Positions 18,640 to 30,800 of a stretch of 64,000 nt of DNA are shown here, piece after piece. Every line of letters begins with the position of its first letter. Positions within the stretch are counted from its first letter, which is position 1. A program made the position numbers and the translations under genes. Where the stretch lies: contig NC_092640.1 in the NCBI RefSeq assembly GCF_039555335.1, positions 43,125,099-43,189,098 on the forward strand, read 5' to 3'. This DNA comes from Amphiura filiformis (lineage: Eukaryota; Echinodermata; Ophiuroidea; Amphilepidida; Amphiuridae). The notes below the pieces were generated by a model. The model was not told the origin of the DNA. It made no database searches and saw nothing but the letters and a program-made list of their open reading frames with translations.

Positions 18640-18935
18640 CTATTGACTCACTAACCTCATTAGCAGACACCTCCTCCTCATGCTGCTCACCAACCTGGTC
18701 ACACGTTGCTGTGAAATGGCAATCCGTTCTTCAAACAGGTCATTCAATGTGGTTGCATTGGCTTCTCTGGCACGCACAACACGACCAAACTGGTCTGACA
18801 AGTGTTCAATCGGGTTGAGGTCTGGGCTGATGGCAGGCCGTTTCTCTACTCCCATATTCTGTAGGTAGTCGTTGTCATCTTGGAGGAGGATTGCATTAGG
18901 TCCAAGATTGTGTAGATATGGGATTGCAGCTCACT
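18640..18935 (-). pseudogene. Tc1-like transposase, C-terminal fragment
   Basis: Contains the end of the DDE catalytic domain: LGPNAILLQDDN..., then RPAISPDLNPIEHL and an arginine-rich tail (RRVRAR-like). The third acidic residue region before SPDLNPIE is recognisable, but the rest of the protein is gone, so it cannot be active. Confidence 0.85.
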
Positions 18936-19481
18936 GAGCTTGCTGCACAGAATAATGGTCAATTTGGCACATTCGGTTTGAGACCCCACTACATTCACAA
19001 GACGTGTACTCAGGCGTGGAAAAGGTGGTCGTTTCAAATGTGGTGTCATTGTAAAGGGGAATAATGTAATGTTTGAAAAAACTTTCCAAAATGTTGAGGA
19101 GTTTAAATCGCACAACATTATGCAGTAATACAATATAGTGCTATTTTTAGAGGACATCGCTCTCCTTTCTTCTTATAATACTAATAAAAAGGTACAATAG
19201 CGCCCTCGTTGTTTTCGTCTGGTAATCTTTGTCGTGTCTGATGGTGGCGATTTGCCGTAATGAGCCCTTTTACAACCTTATATTGTGCGTGTCAAAACCC
19301 CGGGGTCAAAACGCGAGTCAATGAGACGAATCTGGGCAAATGACAATTAACTGATTATTCTGCGGTAGCAACTGGCATAGGGTATATGCATCATTGGTGT
19401 AAAATCTTTTAGGGTCAAATCACGTGAGATCTCCTCTTCTATGCTTTACTAATTTTTTCTTGCTGAGCCTAAAGATAATAA

Positions 19482-20420
19482 AGAGGCCCCTCATTGCGCC
19501 CTCTTTTTCTCCTATTTCTGAAAAGTTGATCAAATATATTTTGGTATGTAAAGGAACCTTGAGTCGTTAGCTTTAATAAACCAAAACAATTACATCAATC
19601 GGCTCACAACTTTTGAAGATATGTTCTGTTAAAGAAATGTACCCGTTTTTCACTCTGTCCACGGAGAAGGTTTGGCTACTTCAAAGATTGAAAAGGAGTA
19701 CACATACCATGCATGAATATCAAACATTCCTCAATGATAACTTTATAAAATAACTTTATTTATGGAATGGGCTTTACCGGTGGGTTTATGGGCAATGGAT
19801 TTTGTTAATAGTGTCATTAATTTGGATGCCGGACTTCTTTTGCTTTACTTGCATTTACTTATTTTTTCTTGGTTATTTATGCCTTTTTGTTTTATTATGT
19901 TTCTTACTTTGTTGTTTCTTGCTTTATTTTTTTATTTACAACATAAGTCATTTCTCTTTATAGGATAAAAGGTAGCCCTATAAGGCTGTTTGGTTTGTCT
20001 TTGGTTCTTCTGAAGTGAGTTTACTGTGCTGCTCTGCCCTCTACCTGGTTGCCTCCTTGGCGAATACAGGTTTCAGCCCTGGTCCTCATCGCGTTGCGTA
20101 CCATCCTTGTGCGCCGGATACTTGCGAATGCCACAAAGGAAAAAAATCAAGTGGTGTGTGGTCTGGTGATCGTGCAGGCCACTCCACAGCATGAGCCATC
20201 CCAACCACTCTGTTTGCTATCCGTGGACAGAGTGAAAAACGGGTACTTTTATTCAAAAGGGCATATCTTCAAAAGTTGTGAGCCGATTGAAATAATTGTT
20301 TTGGTTTGTTAAAGCTAACGATGAAAGGTTTCTTTACATACCAAAATATATTTAATCAACTTTTCAAAAATAGGAGAAAAAGAGGGCGCAATGAGGGGCC
20401 TCTTTTTTTGGGACACTCTG
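19482..20420. mobile_element. Deleted mariner-like element, copy A (left tip truncated)
   Basis: Long inverted arms: CTCATTGCGCCCTCTTTTTC ... ACTCTGTCCACGGA at the left and the complement at 20220-20400, ending GGGACACTCTG next to TA. The copy at 22530-23540 is intact at both tips. On the minus strand near 20050-20150 lies a degenerate transposase tail (CIRKYPAHKDG-like), shared with copy B. Confidence 0.8.
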
Positions 20421-20464
20421 TATGTATTTTTATTTTGTAATGCGTGTCACTTCCAAAATATGCT

Positions 20465-20800
20465 AATTTACACAAATGCCAAACTTTGAAAGAGTATTAC
20501 AGTAAATCTTTTTGACAGCAGTACATTTTCTTAATAACCTTTTAGGTATCCGTTTGGATAAGGGGGTTGTGTTCACAGGCCGGAGTACCCGTCTCTCTTT
20601 CGAAGCGAATGGGCCAGACTCCATCATGTAATTATGCGAGGGATCGCTACATTTGTAAACCTGGGTGGAGAGAGGCAATAGGGATGAAGAACCTTGTCTA
20701 AGTGCACAACACGTTGACGCCGCAGGGATTCAAACCCATGACCTCTAGCTACCTTGCGATTTTACATGAGTCGATGGCTGTGCCACGTTGCCCCATCGTT
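20465..20800 (-). mobile_element. tRNA-derived SINE of a second family
   Basis: The minus strand has a tRNA-like head (GGGTTTGAATCCC B-box near 20725, with an upstream A-box-like stretch) and a body with GGAGTCTGGCCCATTCGCTTC. The body recurs at about 60090-60150 on the plus strand as its complement. Confidence 0.65.
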
Positions 20801-21240
20801 TGAGTATCATATCAGCTCATATCCAAATGGTGTCGCTCCGCCTATAGTCAAGTAACAAAGACCAATATTGCGTAGACTGTGCTGCCCTCATTCGTCAACA
20901 CTTACTAGGCCTACAAGCCAACAGCGCAGTGTACACAACTGATGGACTAGATCTAGAAGTTGCCTACTATACTGCATTTTGTTTGCTTCAAGTAGTAAAG
21001 AAGGTTATGTAGTTTGCCGGGTGCCAATAAGGCACCCATGGGCAAATTGAGACTTATAGAGTTATTACGGTCAAAGATCATACACGGGGATTACAATCTT
21101 AAATGTTTTATTCAGGTTATAAAATATCACTTTCAAAGCTTTTGGGCAAAACAGAGAGCGACGGACGACTGATGTTTGACCAATGAATGGGCTTGTTATT
21201 ATATGAAGCAAAAATAAATTCCAATTTTTCATTGTATTAA

Positions 21241-21456
21241 CAGTGGCGGCGACACGGGGGGCATGGGGGCAAATCCCCCCCCCTCCGGTCAGAACTCTTG
21301 CCCCCTGTTGCCCTGCCCCCCAGTAAAAACCCAAAAATACGAAAAATACCACTTTTTGCGGCAATTTTGCGCAAAATTTGTTGATTTTGCTCCCCCCCCT
21401 GAAATTGACTTTGCCCCCCCATGCCCCCCGAAAAAAAATTCATGGCGCCGCCACTG
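21241..21456. mobile_element. hAT MITE, CAGTGGCGGC family
   Basis: Perfect 10-bp ends CAGTGGCGGC / GCCGCCACTG and a perfect 8-bp flank TGTATTAA at 21233-21240 and 21457-21464. The interior is C-rich (runs such as TTGCCCCCCC). No coding capacity. Confidence 0.92.
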
Positions 21457-21464
21457 TGTATTAA

Positions 21465-22529
21465 ACCGATTATAGAATAAATGCACGGTTTTGTTTTTAG
21501 GTATCCATGCAAGAAATACCGTAACTTTTACCTTGGCCTTCAGTCTGCACGATGGTTCCGAGTTGTGAAAGTCGTTTGATATTGTTGATTATTATCCAGT
21601 CAACAATAGATCTGGCTTTTGTACACACTACATCAAAAGGATCGTTGAGTCACGTTTATTCGGGAAAATGGTATTAAATAGATTATTGGTGAATATGTTA
21701 TCGTGCAGGGTTAAACGTTTCATAAATGACGTTTTATGCGTGACTTCCTTATGTCATACCGCTTTGTCATCATTAAACACTAAAGCACAAAAATTGTTTT
21801 CAAAACTATACAAAAGAAGCGGAGGCTCTATATATCTCTGTGATTATTATTATTAGCAAGTTTTGTATAGCAATAGTTGGAAAATGCACTAACTTCCGTT
21901 TGGAGGCTGTTTGGGAAAAAACCTCGCCACACATGATATACCAATGCAAAATACCAGGCATTTTCTTTTTTGTTTGAAATACAAAATAAAATAACAAAAA
22001 CACAACAATTTACTTTCTCTATTTTGCAATATAAAATATCAACATTTAGTGTTGTGTAAAGGTTTGTTTATTACAATAAAGCTTAATAGTCGATGAAGTC
22101 CATGTTTTTAATTATTTAATATTTTCAGTAATTACGAATCGTATAATAACGACCAAACTCAATCTAATTACACAAAAGTCAAATCTACGGAAGGATTATC
22201 CTTCCATAGATTTGACTTGTTTGTGGCATACTATACTGGTATTAGTTGTATCCTTCATCGTACCTAATATACTACAAAAGACTACTCTACAAAGCGAATG
22301 CAAAATCAAGCATCCCAGTGATACGATTGCGTAATCATTCGAAATCCCATACACACAAGGTTGCCCGGGCAACGCTCACACTCGTAATTTATCCACACCT
22401 GAGTTGTCGGTGGTTCAAAACCGGGGCGGAGAAAAAACTTTCTCTTCATTTTTTTTTTTCATTTTCTTCTTTCATTCTTTTTTTCATGCTTTCCTTCGCC
22501 AAAAAATTAGAGGATCGTTTGAGTTTATA
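21465..22529. other. No gene seen
   Basis: AT-rich. ATCTACGGAAGGATTATCCTTCCATAGAT near 22180-22212 is a short perfect palindrome. No coding homology recognised. Confidence 0.4.
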
Positions 22530-23540
22530 CAGGGTGTCCCAAAAAAAGGTCCCTCATTGCGCCCTCTTTTTCTCCTATTTCTGAAACGGTGATCAAATAT
22601 ATTTTGGTATGTAAAGAAACCTTGAGTCGTTAGCTATAATAAACCAAAACAATTATATCAATCGGCTCACAACTTTTGAAGATTATGCTCTTTTAAAGAA
22701 ATGTACTCGTTTTTCACTCTGTCCACGGAGAAGGTTTGGCTACTTCAAAGATTGAAAAGGAGTACACATACCATGCATGAATATCAAACATTCCTCAATG
22801 ATAACTTTATAAAATAACTTTATTTATGGAATGGGCTTTACCGGTGGGTTGGGCAATGGATTTTGATAATAGTGTCATTAATTTGTGGGTAAAATGGATG
22901 CCGAATGGGACTTCTTTTGCTTTACTTGCAATTACTTATTTTTTCTTGGTTATTTATGCCTTATGTTTTATTATGTTTCTTACTTTCTTACTTTGTTGTT
23001 TCTTGCTTTTCTTTTTTTAATGTCATTTCTCTTTTTAGGATAAAATGTAGCCCTAAAAGGCTGTTGTTTGTATTTGGTTCTTCTGAAGTGAGTTTACTAT
23101 GCTTCTCTGCCCTCTACCTGGTTGCCTCCTTGGCGAATACAGGTTTCAGCCCTGGTCCTCATTGCATCAATTGCGTTGCGTACCATCCTTGTGCGCCGGA
23201 TACTTGCGAATGCATTCAGTAATACGTTTGCGAAGATCTTGGATTTTGCCACAAAGGAAAACTATCAAGTGGTGTGAGGTCTGGTGATCGTGCAGGCCAC
23301 TCCATAGCATGAGCCATCCCAACCACTCTGTTTGCTATCCGTGGACAGAGTGAAAAACGGGTACTTTTATTCAAAAGGGCATATCTTCAAAAGTTGTGAG
23401 CCGATTGAAATAATTGTTTTGGTTTATTAAAGCTAACGATTAAAGATTTCTTTACATACCAAAATATATTTCATCAACTTTTCAGAAATAGGAGAAAAAG
23501 AGGGCGCAATGAGGGGCCTCTTTTTGGGGGGGACACCCTG
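22530..23540. mobile_element. Deleted mariner-like element, copy B (both tips present)
   Basis: Begins CAGGGTGTCCC and ends GGGACACCCTG, each next to TA, with long inverted arms shared with copy A. The minus strand around 23120-23260 keeps the transposase C-terminal tail: an ...RITECIRKYPAHKDG stretch, then ...GGNQVEGR with substitutions to stop. The catalytic domain is deleted. Confidence 0.85.
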
Positions 23541-24006
23541 TATCATAGTAAAATTACACTTTTTGCATCATTTTACTCAAAATATATATCTTTTACTCAA
23601 AATATATATCTTTTTCAATTTACACGCCCCGTTACACGCAGATTGCTTCAAAATGATTGGTACCCATAGGTTTCAATTAAGTGATTGTACGGTCATGGTC
23701 ATCTGTAGCATGTATACGCGCGCACACATCATCTGCGCATACAATAATATCTAAATTCGGACCCGGAATCCGGGAACTCTCGAAGGGCTTCGAAGACAAT
23801 ATGGTTGGAATTTCGGTAGCTGGTTTAACTTATACCTGGGTCTAACTAGTCCCGGCTTAAGCTTAAACCTTAGATTTAAACCAGCTTTCGGACGGGCTTT
23901 CGGAATCCCAGCCTATCATAGTGCGATACCCGGATTTTTGGTACCAATCGGCATGCTGATTAGATATAATAATAATATGTAATACCATCCAGGAATTAAG
24001 TCCAAT

Positions 24007-24302
24007 GATCCTTTTTAACCAATCAGATTTCAGGTGGTTTATCATCTGCAGCATGAGTGGTCCTTTTTAACCAATCAGATTTCAGGTGGTTTATCATCTG
24101 CAGCATGAGTGGTCCTTTTCAACCAATCAGATTTCAGGTGGTTTATCATCTGCAGCATGAGTGGTCCTTTTTAACCAATCAGATTTCAGGTGGTTTATCA
24201 TCTGCAGCATGAGTGGTCCTTTTTAACCAATCAGATTTCAGGTGGTTTATCATCTGCAGCATGAGTGGTCCTTTTTAACCAATCAGATTTCAGGTGGCTT
24301 AT
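24007..24302 (+). repeat. 52-bp minisatellite, about 5.7 units
   Basis: TCCTTTTTAACCAATCAGAT...TTTATCATCTGCAGCATGAG repeats every 52 bases, starting near 24007, 24059, 24111, 24163, 24215 and 24267. Units are nearly identical (one T-to-C in unit 3), so the array is young. Confidence 0.95.
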
Positions 24303-24591
24303 CAAAATACCTCAGAAGCTACAGTACAACTGTTTTGCAGTACTTTGTCTGCAACTCCATCAACTTTGATGGGCCTTGTAATTACCATTGCATCGTGTAG
24401 ACCTGCTTTTAAAAGCGGGCTCTCGCTCGTTCGCTATCTCGTAGTGCCATGAAAAATAGATAGATGAATAGATGGGTGTATCTGTTCTTTTAAAACTTAC
24501 AAGATCTAAAATACTTATCATGGTAAAACAGTTTTCTTATTTGTAATAATAAATTAATAATGTCACATAATTTATTGGACGACATGAATAT

Positions 24592-24863
24592 TCATAAAAG
24601 CTCATAAATATGACATAACAATCGGAATCGTTTTAAGTTCACTTTTGGCATCTTCATAACCTTCAGCGATTTCATATAGTCAGGAATGACATCACCAAAC
24701 GCAGGGGCAGAGAGTGAGTTGTTTAGATACACAGGAGTCATTTTGTGTTCCCTGGTAAAGTTGACCAGTTTGAGAATGATATAGACGAGTAGCGAAACGT
24801 ACATTGTGACCCAGAACATGGATAAGTAATTAGAAATGTCAGCAGCGGAATTGGTAGAATACC
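24592..24863 (-). CDS. Membrane-protein gene, exon 7 (terminal)
   Basis: Acceptor TTTTCTCTTTAG. Reads YSTNSAADISNYLSMFWV, a TM segment, then NFTREHKMTPVYLNNS and a basic tail ending CHIYELL. One N-glycosylation-type site (NFT) is present. The poly(A) signal follows 16 bases after the stop. Confidence 0.65.
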
Positions 24864-27800
24864 CTAAAGAGAAAAAATAGATATTATTATGTAATTTTAG
24901 TACTAGTATCTTGGAGTAGATTGGTCATCCAGTAAATAACATAAGGTAACGTTAAATCGTATTCTGGAAATAAAATTTGCAACTTGCACAGTTGCGTCCA
25001 TTAACTCCGAACTTCATCAGGCATCTGATTGGTCACGTGACAAGCGATGTGGAAGACGGGAAGAGAGTGGAGCAGCCAGCCATCAACAAAAAAGGGACTC
25101 AGCTTTAAACTGCCACACGCCTGGGACCAAGCTTTGCAAAATCTTCCCCGTCGCTTGTCACGTGATCAATAAGATGCCTGGTGAAGTTCGGAGTTACCGG
25201 ACGCAACTGTCGCATGTAAGTTGCAAATTTTATTTCCAGAGTTCGATTTAACTTTACCTTATATGTAATTTATTATAGATAGCATTTTTAAATTAATATT
25301 TATTAATGATAGAAATTTCAAAATCACAATACAGTAAGCAAGGGTAGCACTAAGAATGTAAAATTAAAATAAATAGGTATACTCATTATAGCGGTTTCTT
25401 TCTAGATTCTAGATTGTTCTATAATATATAGGTCATATAAATTTTGGCAATTTCAAGGAAGTTTTGCATTTGGAATAAACATCTAAACTGATTAATAAAT
25501 TATTGTGAACCATTGAAATTGTGTAAATTGTTTAAGAATCTTGTATATTTTAAGGAATCGAATAGCAACGTTTGCACAATAATTTTTGTGGGATTTAAAA
25601 GCACATTAGTCATTATCATATTGCATTCTGAGTATATACAAGGAATGTCCTTCTGATATCAAATGATTTGAATACGGGGTCATTGGGTGTAGGATTTGCC
25701 AAAAATAACGTGGTCATTTAATGGGCACATGACGTATGTCAATATATGGGAGTGCCCCCCCCCCCCCGGGGGCTCTCAGGTCGAACAAAATAAATACATG
25801 AAAACTCGCTATCCGAGCCCTGAAGAGGGTTTTTTTATACAAAGGCGCACTTTCGTAAGGAAAACATGATAGTACTCGTATTTATCCTTTTGTGTAACGG
25901 TTATATCGTTATTAAGGGGTGCTACACCACCCTCGATAAATTTAGTGTCTATTTTGCATTTTTCTCAAAAACTAATAACACAGTGGTAACAAAAGTTATG
26001 TATATTATAGGGGCAAGGAATCAATTACTACACTGGAATTTCAGTGACCCAAGACAAGTGGTTTGTTATTTATGATAAGAAATAAGGTACCGCTAGCATG
26101 TACCTCGTTTCCTATCATATATACTGAACCGCTTGTCTTGAGTCACTGAAATTTCAGTGTAGTAATTGGATTCCTTGCCCCAATAATATACATAATTTTT
26201 ATTACCAGTGTTTTATCATTTTTTTGAGAAAAATGCAAAAATAGTCACAAATTTACCACAGGGGTGTAGTACCCCCTTAAGACTGGTTATTTTAAGAAAC
26301 AATTGAAGATGGTAAACGTGACTTCGTCTAACCCAAATATTTGCTTTTTGTTTGATATAATTATTTGTCATTGACCCGTTCCAGAAATTCTAATTCTTTT
26401 ATTGCATTTTCCTTACGACAACTACACTGCGACTACACGCGATTAATCAAAAAGTAAATAATATAATATTGATCGATATTCGTTGAAGCTTGAGTTATTT
26501 AAATTACTTTCTTTAATAATGTCCTTAAAATTATTCCTAAATTGGCAATGTCGGTGACAGTGATGGTTTTGGCTTGACCCTTTTTTCCCGGCCTTTTATT
26601 AATACAATTTTTTTTTTATTATTATTATTTATTAGTTAACCTTCAAATGCGCATGTTAATCTTCAAATGCGCTGGCACTGCTTTCCAAAGATGCCCATGC
26701 AGGTGGCACAAGGCCAACATTAAAATACACAAGATTTGACATAATTATATAAATACAAAAAAACCAGTAAAAACACACAAAAAATAAAGCTTTAAAAGTA
26801 GCCCTTTGAGGCAGCTGTGCACTTTCAGACTTGCATGTAATAAAAGTGCTATAAAAGTACGTATTGTTAAAGGCAAAACATCATTAAATACAAATTTGGT
26901 GTAAAAACAACAATAATTATGGAACAAATCACATAAATTGAGTTTTTGATAACTGTTTTTGATACATGATAACAAAAAAGAGCAAAATGAAAATTGTGGA
27001 TTTTACTGTAGAAACCTATGGTTGGCCTCACCAAGCCCTCATGGTCATTTTTGATGGCCGGTCCTACCCCCCGGGAGAGGTTAGAATGTTATCACTAAAA
27101 TGAGCGGATGGATCTACGATTAGCTTGAGTCGTTTGGGCGTAAAGACGCGCATTTTTTATGACCGATGAAAACTCTTAGGGGGGATTGGTACACACCTCT
27201 CCTTCGTAGTTCTATGGTTAACACCTAGGTTTCATTATCATTGAGGTATAGGACTTTTTATTTTTTCGGAGAAGAGCAGGTATTATATTTCTACATGTTC
27301 ATACTACATACTCTGAAAATTTTAGAAAATTAGCACGGGTCAGTTTTTTTTAAACACATTTTTGTTACTTAAATGGGGGTTATAGAATAGCGACCTCAAC
27401 GGGCACTCTCTCCATAGGGCTACATGTAAAGACCAGTTATAGAAAAATGGCCCTTAAATAAAAATGACTCGTTCATTTTTCCTCAAATTTTGCATATGAT
27501 GTAGATTTAACATCTGGAATGTAATGCAAGTGGTGTCGTTGCTGCTCTTCTAAATTGATTTATAAAATGTCCGCCCCAGACCAAGGTGTTAAAAAGTCAA
27601 TTTTTCTGGCCTCAACAAGAAAACTGCAAGATTCTTTAATAAAGAATTACAGCTGCAGCATTTGAATCCTTCGGGAGATCCCTTCTAATATGCGCATAGC
27701 CTGTGACAAATGTTTTCTTTCTAATAATAATCAGCAACAATTTGTCAAAACTGTTTAACAGTGTGCTTCGACTATATTTATAAATACGTATTTATAAATA

Positions 27801-30800
27801 CGCACGTGACCACCTCTGCACTGCCATTATAGCGTGTAGACAGGAAGTGACTTAAGGCACGGTGGGTGGTCTTCCTGTACATATTGAATGTAAAGCCGGT
27901 AAACGACACCAGATTGCGCAGCAAAATTAACTTTGTGATATTATTGTAAACGTTTCCGCCGATAAATATTTTTTTCCGCCGGCAAATACTTTCAAAATGT
28001 TGTTTTTCATAACATATCAAAAATTCGGAATCCCCCAATGTGTAATAATTTTGTGATATTATATTTATCTAAATAGCAAAATAGCATCAATAGCATGAGG
28101 ATTTGGTGGTCTTGGTATATCGCGCCCATGGGTCACGTGCGTATTGTCGAAGCACACTGGTTAACCTTAAACTTCATTTTAAATGATCATTAGCAGTAGC
28201 GTATATGTCATTTTTGACATGGGGGATAGGGTTAAAAAACAAATTTGGCGACAAAATAAGTTTGTTGTAGAAATGCGCGTGAAGCCTGAAGCTAAAATGG
28301 TGGAATATGGTGCAAAAGTTGAACACATTTGTCACTTTGTAGGCACCCTTATCAAAATATTGGAAAATTCCCTATACCCGGGTATGAAATTTTCCACAGA
28401 GTATTAATACCTACCCAATATGTCTGCATTGATTACCATTGCAAATCTGCATTCTAGAATGAAAAATACTGCCGCAATATTCAACATGTTCAAGTCATTT
28501 CTGCTGTTGCAAGCCATGATACTGTAAAATTAAACAAGGTTATGTTAAAAGTTAATACTTGATCAATTTGATGAAAACTATACATCTCTCGTAATTCCTA
28601 TCATATTTTGTGATAATCGATTATTGATCCATCTATTGGAAAATGTCTCTAATCCAACATGCTATTCCGGGGGGTAGAAGGTGCTGCCTGCAAATCTGCG
28701 AAAGCTGCCGATTCCAAATAATGGATGTTGATAATCGTGATAATGCAATTATTTAAAGTGGATAAACGGTAAAATTTGACAAATTTGTAGTGTGCCACTA
28801 TTGCGCAAATCCCCTCTCCACAGAAGTGCCACATTATACTTATAACATCATCTCCACTACATGCATAACCCTCCTTTTTGCCCCTTGTACATTAACTCCA
28901 TCTTGTCAAGTAACTCACCTGCCACTAATTCGCCTTTCAGCCTTATCCACTAACTCTCGATAACTTGAACATCCCTAAAACTCGCCATATATACCAAATC
29001 CGCATAATATGCTTACACCCGGTAGAAACCCACTTCCCAGCTCTCGCCCTTTCCTTCGTGGCACGTCAACATTGTACTTGCACAGACTAAGAACAGGGGC
29101 GTAGCAAAAGCCTCGGGGCCCATGGGCAAGGAGCAGTGCGGTGCCCTTTTAACATCTCCTTATCAGCCTTGATTTGATTTTCGCTTTTGCTCGGGCCCCT
29201 ATACCCTCGGGGCCCCCTGGATGTGGTCCATCCTGTCCACCCACTTAAAGAAGTAAATATTGAAAGTTGTTAATAATGGTGCATACTCACATCATCATTG
29301 GTGTTCCCTCGATCCACTTGATTAAACCTTCTTGCGGGAGTGTTGAGTAAGTTCTGATCCTTTTGACTGTAATAAGTTTGCAAGTTGAAGGCTACTCTAG
29401 CTCTACGTGCTAATGATGATGACCTCGGGGAGTTCAAAAAATCAGAACGTGCTTGGGCACAATAGCCAATATTACTGATAACCTGTTTACTATTGTTTAA
29501 AAATCGTAAATGTCGTCATCAACTCGTTAGGTAATACAACGGGCAAAAATATTTTCATAACGTAGGATGATGTTTTGGTGTGTTTTTGTTTCTTTGTTTA
29601 TATATTTGTCCATTTTTTCTGCCATTCATCTACATAATACCAAGGCTACTTGTATTTGTGCTAAAGTCGTCATGGTCATAGTGGCTTGGATGACATTGAC
29701 CCAGAAGATTAAAAACAAAGATGGCCAAGGTTTCTCCTCTTGACCGTATTGTGCAGTCATCAACTTGGTCACTGAAGTGAGAGTAGCTTCCCCGCCCTGA
29801 TTGAACCAGGGAAGTCTCACTCCGGGTCTCACTTCCCTGCCTCCGCTCCGATCTCCTTGTATTATATTTGAAATTGAGCAAATGGAACATGAGGTTCGGG
29901 GAGGGGTGGGGGTACATCATCTGAAAAACATTGGCAGCAATATGAGCAGAAAAGTGGTAGCATAAAGAGCAACATTTTTACTCGGCAAGCATGGGAAACC
30001 CCATTGTGCTCCCATTTTTCACTCGTTATGGCTGATCAATTTCAATTCTCGCTATTCGCAATAAGGGCGCCGCCAGCGGTTTGCGATGTAATCGTGATGT
30101 ATCATGGGAAAATCGTGATGTATCATGGGAAAAGGTCGACATCAAGTCCGCGCAATACGAATATTACCATGCTATTACATAGGAACACGTGACAATATTT
30201 TTAGTTTGTCAATATAACGGTATTACACGCAAATCGATAGAGAAAAAATTAATTGTGCACATTTCAAATCACATTATTAAGTATTATTGAGTATCGATTC
30301 GCGTGTAACACCTTTATTTTGACAAACTAAAAAATATTGTCACGTGTTCCTATGTAATAGCATGGTAATATTCGTATTGCGCGGACTTGATGTCGACCTT
30401 TTCCCATGATACATCACGATTACATCGCAAACCGCTGGCGGCGCCCTTATTGCGAATAGCGAGAATTGTTTGGAATTACCCTGCACAGTGTCATCGCCCC
30501 GATATCTTCATGGCAGAAATCGCCATGGTAGGTTGAATCCACAGCCACGCATGGCCATTTTGTTCCGACCTTTAAGACGCATAATGAGCCGAGGGACATC
30601 CCGACTAAGGCTACTGTCAATACCTCGGTAATAGACTTCTCTAGTGTGTAAGTGAGCTTGTATACGCCATGTGAGGGGGTGCTCACACTACGCTGTGTGT
30701 GACCTCTGGGGGTGAGTGAACATATATACGCCATGTGAGTGAGTGCTCACATCAGAAAATCAGAATATTTTTGTTAGTTTATGAGTTCAAGACGCACGCT

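Larger units (their letters stand above)
17955..19103 (-). mobile_element. Decayed Tc1-like DNA transposon
   Basis: Ends are AACTCCTCAACAAAAGTTTGG and its complement at 19080-19103, flanked by TA (17953-17954, 19104-19105). The inverted arms extend about 200 bases each. Between about 18640 and 18935 the minus strand encodes the C-terminal end of a Tc1-type DDE transposase, with an ILLQDDN motif, SPDLNPIEHL and a short tail; the catalytic N-terminal part is deleted. A PIF/Harbinger-like MITE is inserted at the end of the left arm. Confidence 0.88.

Noticed and set aside
18410..18818. Glycine/arginine-rich open frames
   Set aside because: They are translations of the G-rich interior of the PIF/Harbinger MITE and of the antisense strand of the Tc1 transposase remnant.
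19762..23020. Hydrophobic frames starting MEWALPVG in two places
   Set aside because: Both lie in the same part of the two mariner-like derivatives. The hydrophobicity comes from a T-rich stretch and the frames differ by indels.
24007..24302. CRISPR-like array
   Set aside because: Units are contiguous tandem copies without unique spacers, in a eukaryotic genome.
29630..29920. Alternative minus-strand frame MMYPHPSPNL through exon 6
   Set aside because: It is open but polar and lacks the TM segment. The other frame fits the phases of exons 5 and 7 and the hydrophobic pattern.
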